Part shown: in pieces, positions 1 to 5,021 of the stretch
Layout: each line of letters begins with the position of its first letter
Position numbering within the stretch: the stretch's first letter is position 1
Source of the DNA: Candidatus Nanoarchaeia archaeon
GTDB lineage: Archaea; Nanobdellota; Nanobdellia; Woesearchaeales; CG1-02-33-12
Length of the DNA stretch: 6,924 bases
Assembly: GCA_028711925.1 (NCBI GenBank)
Contig: JAQTRH010000051.1
Location: 1 to 6,924, forward strand
Reading direction: 5' to 3'
Position numbers and translations under genes: made by a program
The notes under the pieces: model-generated
The model's input: the letters and a program-made list of their open reading frames with translations, nothing else
What the model was told of the DNA's origin: nothing
The model's database searches: none

Positions 1-219
1 ATAAACATACAGTGCAGCGAGAGAAACGGAAGGGCAATTGCAGTTATGTCTGTTGATGGTGAAGATGGAATTATATTAATAAGTAAAAATGGAAGAGTGA
101 TAAGGATGATTTCAAGCGGAATCTCTGTTATTGGAAGAAACACACAGGGAGTAAGATTAATGAGGTTAAGTGAAGATGACAAGGTAGTTTCCGCAGCAAA
201 AGTAATCAATGGCGAATAA
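1..219 (+). CDS. gyrA: DNA gyrase subunit A, C-terminal end (5' truncated by window)
   Basis: Reading frame 1 is open from the first base to a TAA at 217-219 and gives the last 72 residues of a protein. The sequence has the look of the GyrA C-terminal beta-pinwheel: an ILISKNGRVIRM strand pair followed by the IGRNTQGVRLMRL signature and the ending DDKVVSAAKV. In gyrase this domain wraps DNA so that the A2B2 enzyme can introduce negative supercoils using ATP; the cleavage Tyr and N-terminal domains lie upstream of the window. There is no acidic tail after the last blade; the protein simply ends VINGE. Gyrase in archaea is generally regarded as acquired from bacteria, so its presence does not conflict with the archaeal promoters nearby. 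A ParC/topoisomerase IV A subunit is the alternative, but the GRNTQGVRLM motif fits GyrA better. Confidence 0.88.
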   Translation: MNIQCSERNGRAIAVMSVDGEDGIILISKNGRVIRMISSGISVIGRNTQGVRLMRLSEDDKVVSAAKVINGE

Positions 220-230
220 TTCTTTATGCA

Positions 231-280
231 CAGAAATGTTTGATAAAACCCTTATTTTGTTATTATAGGAATCATTTCTG
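231..280. repeat. Long-loop inverted repeat downstream of gyrA
   Basis: CAGAAATG at 231-238 is exactly repeated in reverse complement as CATTTCTG at 273-280, with a 34-nt loop between. After an A/G mismatch the pairing resumes with ATG (226-228) against CAT (282-284). It begins 12 nt after the gyrA stop codon, so it could form a structure in the gyrA 3' UTR. Eight paired bases over this distance could be chance in AT-rich DNA. Confidence 0.4.
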
Positions 281-287
281 GCATGCT

Positions 288-363
288 CAAAAATGCTTCG
301 CATTTTTGGCACACCTGAAAACTATGTTTTCCTTGTGTCCTAAAAATCCATAATGGATTTTTA
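288..363. repeat. Three tandem short-loop hairpins between gyrA and thyA
   Basis: Three consecutive perfect inverted repeats fill this stretch, each with a 3-nt loop. The first is a 9-bp stem (288-296 with 300-308, loop TTC). The second is a 6-bp stem (317-322 with 326-331, loop TAT), extended past a small internal loop by ACAC 311-314 against GTGT 335-338. The third is a 10-bp stem (341-350 with 354-363, loop TAA). The centres lie about 26 and 28 nt apart, and in each hairpin the left arm is A-rich and the right arm T-rich. The unit could be a dispersed palindromic intergenic repeat, a structured 3' UTR of gyrA, or part of a leader acting on thyA. No ORF crosses it, and I do not recognise a known riboswitch. 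Confidence 0.7.
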
Positions 364-388
364 TGATATATTTTAATTAATAACAATC

Positions 389-405
389 TTTTTAAATGAT
401 ATATG
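389..405 (+). promoter_or_regulatory. Possible TATA-type promoter for the thyA operon
   Basis: TTTTTAAAT (389-397) runs into GATATATG (398-405), giving two overlapping TATA-like sequences. With the usual archaeal spacing of about 26 nt from box centre to start site, transcription would begin around 418-428. That leaves a short leader that still contains the Shine-Dalgarno at 436-440. The region is AT-rich throughout, so the exact box is uncertain. Confidence 0.4.
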
Positions 406-435
406 TTTCTAAAATTGGGGTTGATTTAATTAAAA

Positions 436-440
436 GAGGT
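436..440 (+). promoter_or_regulatory. Shine-Dalgarno of thyA
   Basis: GAGGT ends 5 nt before the ATG at 446 and matches the archaeal/bacterial anti-SD core. It supports the start chosen for thyA and implies that this gene has a leader, unlike folC and the 5022 gene. Confidence 0.7.
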
Positions 441-445
441 ATATT

Positions 446-1312
446 ATGAAAACTTATCTTGATATAGTTAAGAATATTATTGATAATGGAGTTCTTAAGA
501 AAAACCGTACAGGGGTTGACACCATTGCAGTTGCAGGAGTTATGTTTGAGCATGATATGAAAGAGGGTTTTCCTCTTTTAACAACAAAGAGTGTTCCTTT
601 AAAGTTAGTTGCTTCCGAGCTTGAGTTTTTCATAAAAGGAATAACAGATAAAAAATGGCTTCAGGAAAGAAACAATCATATCTGGGATGAGTGGTGCACT
701 CAAAAAAAAGTGCCTTACAACCATGATGAGGAAACAAAGAAAAAAATGTCTGAAGAGCGCGACCTTGGACCTATATACGGATGGCAGTGGCGAAATTTTG
801 GGGCAAAGTACGATTCTTTTGATAAAGATCCAATAGGAAATGGAATAGATCAGCTGAAAAATCTTGTTGAAACATTGAAAAAAAATCCAAATGACAGAAG
901 GATGATTGTAAATGCTTGGAATCCTGTTGATTTAAAGGATATGGCTTTGCCGCCATGCCACTATTGTTTTCAGGTTACTGTTATTAACGGCAAGCTAAAT
1001 CTTTTGTGGAATCAGCGTTCTGTTGATGTTGCTCTGGGATTGCCATTTAATATAGCGAGCTATGGGTTGTTATTGCACTTACTTGCAAAAGAAACAGGGC
1101 TTAATGAAGGAAGATTAGTTGGTTTTTTAGGTGATACTCATATTTATGTAAATCATTTAGATGGTTTGAAAGAGCAGATTGAAAGAAAGCCATTCAATCT
1201 TCCAAAAATAAAAACAGAAAAATTTACATCAATATTTGAATGGAAATATGATGATTCAATTGTTGATGATTACAATCACCACCCAAGAATAAAATTCAAG
1301 GTTGCTGTATGA
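446..1312 (+). CDS. thyA: Thymidylate synthase (ThyA type)
   Basis: ThyA converts dUMP and 5,10-methylene-tetrahydrofolate to dTMP and dihydrofolate in the cytoplasm. The 288-residue protein carries the full set of family signatures: KKNRTGVDT near residues 18-26 (phosphate-binding Arg21), NHIW (77-80), GPIYGWQWR (108-116), RR (151-152), the nucleophile Cys171 in LPPCHYCFQ, QRSVDVALGLPFNIASY (190-206), HIYVNH (232-237) and a C-terminal KVAV, the tail that closes over the active site. It is a little longer than the 264-residue E. coli enzyme; the extra length lies in the charged segment after residue 85, as in many non-enterobacterial homologues. A GAGGT Shine-Dalgarno supports the ATG. The stop overlaps the DHFR start (ATGA 1309-1312), so the dihydrofolate-producing and dihydrofolate-consuming enzymes are probably translationally coupled. 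Confidence 0.97.
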   Translation: MKTYLDIVKNIIDNGVLKKNRTGVDTIAVAGVMFEHDMKEGFPLLTTKSVPLKLVASELEFFIKGITDKKWLQERNNHIWDEWCTQKKVPYNHDEETKKKMSEERDLGPIYGWQWRNFGAKYDSFDKDPIGNGIDQLKNLVETLKKNPNDRRMIVNAWNPVDLKDMALPPCHYCFQVTVINGKLNLLWNQRSVDVALGLPFNIASYGLLLHLLAKETGLNEGRLVGFLGDTHIYVNHLDGLKEQIERKPFNLPKIKTEKFTSIFEWKYDDSIVDDYNHHPRIKFKVAV

Positions 1313-1788
1313 AAGACATAATAATAATTGCTGCTGTTGCTGAGAACAATGTTATTGGAAAAGATGGAAAAATCCCCTGGCATATAAAGGAAGATTTTCA
1401 GCATTTTAAAAAGCTTACAACTGGATATCCATGTATTATGGGGGATAATACATATGAGTCTTTGCCAATAAAACCATTACCGGGAAGGGAAAATATCATT
1501 CTGACCTTTAACAAAAATTATCATCCAGAAGGAACAGTTGTAAAATACTCATTTGAGGAAGCATTAGAGCATTGCAAAAAAAGCGATAAAATTTTCATAA
1601 TAGGAGGCGCAAGCATATACAAACAGGGGCTTAATTTTGCAAACAGAATGGAGCTAACAAGAATACACAAAAGCTATGATGGAGATACTTACTTTCCTGA
1701 GTTCAATGAAAATGAATGGATTGTTGAGAAAAAAGAGGATTATGATGGATTCTCATTCATAACTTATGTTAAAAAGGAGGGTATTTAA
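1309..1788 (+). CDS. folA: Dihydrofolate reductase, with an atypical cofactor-phosphate site
   Basis: The 159-residue protein is a single-domain DHFR that reduces the dihydrofolate released by ThyA to tetrahydrofolate. Visible signatures are AENNVIGKDGKIPWHIKEDF (residues 11-30) with the catalytic acid Asp29 (E. coli Asp27), GDNTYESLP (45-53), LPGRENIILT (57-66), the cofactor loop IGGASIY (98-104) and DTYFPEF near 125-131. The usual GR/GK-xT motif reads GDNT, with Asp46 where E. coli has Arg44, a ligand of the NADPH 2'-phosphate. Ser64 and Arg98 of E. coli align by eye with Phe67 and Ser102. This could mean altered cofactor preference, but that is inference. The ATG overlaps the thyA stop by 4 nt. 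The 3' end carries the glyA Shine-Dalgarno, and only one base separates the stop from the glyA ATG. Confidence 0.93.
   Translation: MKDIIIIAAVAENNVIGKDGKIPWHIKEDFQHFKKLTTGYPCIMGDNTYESLPIKPLPGRENIILTFNKNYHPEGTVVKYSFEEALEHCKKSDKIFIIGGASIYKQGLNFANRMELTRIHKSYDGDTYFPEFNENEWIVEKKEDYDGFSFITYVKKEGI
1775..1780 (+). promoter_or_regulatory. Strong Shine-Dalgarno that fixes the glyA start
   Basis: AGGAGG lies 9 nt before the ATG at 1790, inside the last codons of the DHFR gene. An in-frame upstream start at 1766 would place this motif inside the coding region and add eight residues (MLKRRVFK) not expected in the family. The SD therefore decides in favour of 1790. Confidence 0.85.
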
Positions 1789-1789
1789 A

Positions 1790-3091
1790 ATGATAAGTAT
1801 TGATGAGCTTAATAAATCAGATCATTTAGTTGCAGATGCAGTCAAGATGGAGCTTAACAGACAGCGCAATTCTGTTGAATTAATCGCTTCTGAAAACTTT
1901 GTTAGCATTCCTGTACTGCAGGCAATGGGAACTTGGCTAACAAACAAATACTCTGAGGGATATCCACACAAAAGATATTATGGAGGAAATAAGTTTATTG
2001 ACATGAGTGAGGATTTGGCAATAGAAAGGGCCAAATTATTGTTTGATGCAGAGCACGCAAATGTCCAGCCGCATGCAGGAAGCCAGGCCAATATGGAAGT
2101 GTATTTTGCTTTGCTCAATTTGAAAGATAAAATCCTGGGCATGGATTTATCTCATGGCGGCCATCTAACTCATGGAAGCCCTGTAAATTTCTCAGGAAAG
2201 TTTTATGATTTTGTTTCTTATGGAATTTCAAAAGAAACAGAAAGAATTGATATGGATAAGGTAAGAAAGATTGCATTAAAGGAAAAGCCAAAATTAATCT
2301 TGGCCGGATACAGCGCTTATCCAAGAAATCTTGATTTCAAAGAGTTTAGAGAAATTGCAGATGAGGTTGATGCTTACCTTATGGCAGATGTTGCTCATTT
2401 TGCAGGAATCATTGCTGCAAGAAAGCACATGATGCCCTTTCCTCATTGTGATGTTGTAACCACAACAACGCATAAAACATTAAGAGGGCCAAGGGGAGCA
2501 ATGATTCTCTCAATGCAGGAAGACCGCTTAAAGGAAAAATATCATCCTGATTCAAAAAAGAACCTTGCAGGAATGATTGACTCTGCTGTCTTTCCGGGAA
2601 TGCAGGGCGGCCCATTAGACCATATGATAGCTGCAAAGGCAGTTGCTTTCGGTGAGGCATTAAAGCCAGATTTTAAAGAGTATATAGAGCAAGTATTGAA
2701 AAATGCAAAAGCACTTGCAAGTGATTTAATGTATCATGGATTTAAGTTAATAAGCGACGGAACAGACAATCACCTTATGCTTATTGATTTAACAAACAAG
2801 AATGTTACAGGAAAACAGGCAGAAGCTGCTTTAGATGAGGCAGGAATAACATGCAACAAAAACATGGTTCCATTTGATGAGAGAAGCCCATTTGACCCAA
2901 GCGGGATAAGAATTGGAACGCCGGCAATCACAACAAGAGGATTTAAGGAAAGTGATATGAAGATTATAGCTGATTCAATGAACAAGATAATAGAAAACAT
3001 AGATCATAAAGAAATAATTGAAAAGGTAAGGCAGGATATTGTTGAACTGTGCAATGAGCATCCTCTTTATTCTGAAATAAATCTTGATTAA
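1790..3091 (+). CDS. glyA: Serine hydroxymethyltransferase
   Basis: GlyA is a PLP enzyme that converts serine and tetrahydrofolate to glycine and 5,10-methylene-tetrahydrofolate, regenerating the ThyA cofactor. From the SD-supported ATG the protein has 433 residues, normal for the family. Landmarks are ELIASENF (30-37), LTNKYSEGYPHKRYYGG (50-66), HAGSQANMEVY (95-105), LSHGGHLTHGSPVNFSG (120-136), MADVAHFAGIIA (198-209, with Asp200 and His203 near PLP), the PLP-lysine motif TTTTHKTLRGPRG (224-236, Lys229), FPGMQGGP (268-275) and SGIRIGTPAITTRGF (371-385), whose Arg374 should bind the substrate carboxylate. After RYYGG the usual (C/T)E pair is replaced by Asn67-Lys68, a small oddity. All catalytic landmarks look intact. 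The gene is followed by tmk after a single base, as part of the same operon. Confidence 0.96.
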   Translation: MISIDELNKSDHLVADAVKMELNRQRNSVELIASENFVSIPVLQAMGTWLTNKYSEGYPHKRYYGGNKFIDMSEDLAIERAKLLFDAEHANVQPHAGSQANMEVYFALLNLKDKILGMDLSHGGHLTHGSPVNFSGKFYDFVSYGISKETERIDMDKVRKIALKEKPKLILAGYSAYPRNLDFKEFREIADEVDAYLMADVAHFAGIIAARKHMMPFPHCDVVTTTTHKTLRGPRGAMILSMQEDRLKEKYHPDSKKNLAGMIDSAVFPGMQGGPLDHMIAAKAVAFGEALKPDFKEYIEQVLKNAKALASDLMYHGFKLISDGTDNHLMLIDLTNKNVTGKQAEAALDEAGITCNKNMVPFDERSPFDPSGIRIGTPAITTRGFKESDMKIIADSMNKIIENIDHKEIIEKVRQDIVELCNEHPLYSEINLD

Positions 3092-3092
3092 G

Positions 3093-3779
3093 ATGAAGGG
3101 AAAATTAATTGTTATAGCAGGAACAGATGGAAGCGGAAAAGCAACGCAGGTTAAGCTTCTTGAAGAGAAACTAATAAGAAAAGGTTATGATGTTAAAGTA
3201 ACCGATTTTCCACAGTACGGCCAAAAAAGTGCTGCGCTAGTTGAAGAATACCTTAATGGAAAGTACGGCTCTCCTGAAGATGTTGGGCCTTACAGAGCAT
3301 CTATTTTTTTTGCCTGTGACAGATACGCTGCATCTTTTAAAATGAGGGAATGGCTTAATGAAGGAAAGATAATTGTCTCAAACAGGTATGTTTCTGCAAA
3401 TATAGGCCATCAGGGAGGAAAAATAAATGATATCAATGAAAGAAACAAATACCTTGACTGGCTTTTTGACCTCGAGTTTAATATATTTGGGATTCCAAGG
3501 CCAGACAAAAATATACTTCTTTATGTCCCTCCTGAAGTAAGCCAGATGCTTGTTGACCAGAAAGATTTAAGAGAATATATAGAAAACGGAAAAAAGAGAG
3601 ATATACACGAGGAAAATTTAGATCACCTTAAGAACGCTGCTGACGCCTATCTTTATGCTGCTGAAAAATATAAGTGGGAAATGATTGAATGCGCCCCTGA
3701 TGGAAAATTGAGGGCTAAAGAAGATATTTCAGAAGAGGTTTGGGAAAAAGTAATTGATTTGATTAAAACTGATGCTTAG
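3093..3779 (+). CDS. tmk: Thymidylate kinase (dTMP kinase)
   Basis: Tmk phosphorylates dTMP, the ThyA product, to dTDP using ATP. From the ATG at 3093 the protein has 228 residues, slightly longer than the roughly 205-215 typical of bacterial enzymes. It shows a P-loop GTDGSGKATQ (10-19), DFPQYG (38-43), the thymidylate-site motif ACDRYAAS (74-81), SNRYVSANIGHQGGK (96-110) and a basic LID-like segment around 160-172 (REYIENGKKRD). Residue 17 of the P-loop is Ala where Ser/Thr normally helps hold Mg2+; Thr18 follows. A TTG at 3084 could extend the frame by three residues over the glyA stop, but ATG 3093, one base after that stop, is preferred. There is no clear Shine-Dalgarno, so translation probably depends on coupling to glyA. 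Confidence 0.92.
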   Translation: MKGKLIVIAGTDGSGKATQVKLLEEKLIRKGYDVKVTDFPQYGQKSAALVEEYLNGKYGSPEDVGPYRASIFFACDRYAASFKMREWLNEGKIIVSNRYVSANIGHQGGKINDINERNKYLDWLFDLEFNIFGIPRPDKNILLYVPPEVSQMLVDQKDLREYIENGKKRDIHEENLDHLKNAADAYLYAAEKYKWEMIECAPDGKLRAKEDISEEVWEKVIDLIKTDA

Positions 3780-3784
3780 ATAGC

Positions 3785-3792
3785 TTTATAAA
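3785..3792 (+). promoter_or_regulatory. Archaeal TATA box for folC
   Basis: TTTATAAA starts 6 nt after the tmk stop, and its centre lies 26.5 nt upstream of the folC ATG at 3815. At standard archaeal geometry the transcript would begin at or next to the ATG. No Shine-Dalgarno lies between, so the mRNA is predicted to be leaderless. The upstream element (GATAGC) is a weak BRE. Confidence 0.7.
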
Positions 3793-3814
3793 TTTCTTTG
3801 TTAAGACAGATAAA

Positions 3815-5008
3815 ATGAAGCTTAATGATATAGACATAAATTCAATTGAGAAGGTTTTAACTATTGAAAGAAAGGCAAAAGTGTTTGGCCTTGAAGCAAT
3901 AAAAAAATTTCTAAATTTGATTGGAAATCCTGAAAAAAAATTAAAGATAATCCATGTTGCAGGAACAAATGGAAAAGGCTCTGTATGCGCGATGATATCA
4001 TCTGTTTTAAGTGAAGCTGGTTTTAAGGAGGGTATGTTTACTTCCCCCCATTTAATGAAAGTCAATGAAAGGATAAGGATTAATGATGAGCTTATCAGTG
4101 ATGAGGATTTCAGAAGAATAGCTGATTTTATTTATGAAACAGAGAAAAAAAACAATGTTAGCTTAACTTTTTTTGAGACATTGACTATTATGGCATTCAT
4201 TTACTTCAATGAAAAAAAAGCAGATTATGCTGTTATGGAAACAGGCATGGGTGGAAGATTAGATGCAACAAATGTTTCTCAGCCAATAATTTCAGTTATT
4301 ACAAACATTGGATTAGAGCACAAAGATGTTTTAGGCAATACAATAAAAGAGATTGCAAATGAAAAGGCAGGAATCATAAAGCCAAATACAACAGTTGTTA
4401 CAAGCGCAAAAGGAAAAGCACTTTCTGTTATTGAAAATATTGCTGAAAAGCATAACTCAAAACTGGTTGTTGCAAAAAAACTTAGCAATATTAATTTAAG
4501 ATTAAAAGGCGAATACCAGAAAGAGAATGCCTCGACTGCATTTGCAGTTCTTAAGGAACTTGGTTTAAATGAAGATATAATCTTAAACGGATTAAAGAAT
4601 GCTTACTGGCCCGGCCGTTTTGAGTTTATGGATGGAAATATCTTACTTGATTGCGCCCACAATCCTGACGGAATAAAGGCCCTTGTAAAATCAATAAAAA
4701 AGCTTGATTACAATAACCTTATAGTTGTTATTGGGGTTATGAAAGACAAAGATATTAGTTCAATTGAAAAAAAGCTTGAAAAGCTTAATCCGATGGTTAT
4801 TGCAACAAAGGCCTCTTTATCAAGGTCAAAAGAACCTGAGGAAATTGCAAAATATTTTGAAAATATAGAAATTATTCCTGATTTAAAAAAAGCAATAAAA
4901 TATGCGGTTGATAAAGCTGAAAAAAATGACCTTATCTTAATCACAGGCTCAATCTATGTTGTTGGGGAAGCGTATCCATTTATTACTAAAGATTTAAATA
5001 AACTGTAA
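3815..5008 (+). CDS. folC: Folylpolyglutamate synthase (FolC/Mur ligase family)
   Basis: This is a Mur-ligase-fold, ATP-dependent enzyme that adds glutamate to tetrahydrofolates; some members also glutamylate dihydropteroate. The 397-residue protein has the P-loop HVAGTNGKGSV (47-57), FTSPHL (75-80), NERIRIND (84-91), METGMGGRLDATN (141-153), NIGLEHKDVLG (164-174, with the probable metal-binding His169), ANEKAGIIK (181-189, where Lys184 fits the carbamylated lysine), the domain junction WPGRFEF (265-271), LLDCAHNPDG (277-286) and ITGSIYVVGE (376-385). It is somewhat shorter than the 420-430 residues common in bacteria. It follows the thyA-folA-glyA-tmk run after a 35-nt gap that contains its own TATA box. 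Polyglutamylation would trap folate in the cell and suits the neighbouring enzymes. I favour FPGS over dihydrofolate synthase activity because no folate-synthesis gene is nearby, but the sequence does not settle it. Confidence 0.93.
   Translation: MKLNDIDINSIEKVLTIERKAKVFGLEAIKKFLNLIGNPEKKLKIIHVAGTNGKGSVCAMISSVLSEAGFKEGMFTSPHLMKVNERIRINDELISDEDFRRIADFIYETEKKNNVSLTFFETLTIMAFIYFNEKKADYAVMETGMGGRLDATNVSQPIISVITNIGLEHKDVLGNTIKEIANEKAGIIKPNTTVVTSAKGKALSVIENIAEKHNSKLVVAKKLSNINLRLKGEYQKENASTAFAVLKELGLNEDIILNGLKNAYWPGRFEFMDGNILLDCAHNPDGIKALVKSIKKLDYNNLIVVIGVMKDKDISSIEKKLEKLNPMVIATKASLSRSKEPEEIAKYFENIEIIPDLKKAIKYAVDKAEKNDLILITGSIYVVGEAYPFITKDLNKL
4993..5000 (+). promoter_or_regulatory. Possible TATA box for the THUMP methyltransferase gene
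   Basis: TTTAAATA, preceded by the purine-rich CTAAAGA, lies inside the last codons of folC and starts 29 nt before the ATG at 5022. The spacing nearly equals that of the boxes before folC and the 6200 gene (30 nt). There is no Shine-Dalgarno in front of 5022, which fits a leaderless start. AT-rich coding sequence makes a chance match possible. Confidence 0.45.
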
Positions 5009-5014
5009 TCTTAC

Positions 5015-5021
5015 TTTTTTT
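5015..5021 (+). terminator. T7 tract at the folC/methyltransferase junction, possible archaeal terminator
   Basis: Seven T residues on the coding strand directly abut the ATG at 5022, in the 13-nt gap after folC. Archaeal RNA polymerase commonly stops on such oligo-T tracts without a hairpin, and none is seen here. It could end folC transcripts just where the next mRNA would begin. Confidence 0.35.

Noticed and set aside
288..363. CRISPR array or insertion-sequence ends
   Set aside because: The three palindromes differ in sequence, so there are no identical repeats with unique spacers, and no transposase gene or target-site duplication is visible.
220..445. Tetrahydrofolate or other known riboswitch upstream of thyA
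   Set aside because: The position is suggestive, but I could not match the sequence to any known riboswitch core. Only simple hairpins are visible.
446..1788. Bifunctional DHFR-TS fusion as in protists
   Set aside because: The order is TS then DHFR, with a real stop (TGA 1310-1312) overlapping a separate start. They are two coupled genes, not a fusion.
1766..1789. Upstream ATG that would extend glyA by eight residues
   Set aside because: It overlaps the DHFR gene, lacks its own Shine-Dalgarno, and would place the strong AGGAGG at 1775-1780 inside the coding region. ATG 1790 has ideal spacing and gives a normal family N-terminus.
3084..3092. TTG start adding three residues to tmk
   Set aside because: An ATG follows one base after the glyA stop and begins directly before the first beta strand. 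There is no signal favouring the TTG.
3304..3311. T8 tract within tmk (and T7 at 4168-4174 in folC) as terminators
   Set aside because: Both lie deep inside conserved coding sequence and are explained by Phe/Ile codons in AT-rich DNA.
3763..4065. 100-codon minus-strand ORF over the start of folC
   Set aside because: It is antisense to the conserved FolC N-terminus and P-loop, its translation shows no recognisable motif, and it has the Phe/Ser/Ile-rich composition expected of antisense frames in AT-rich genes.
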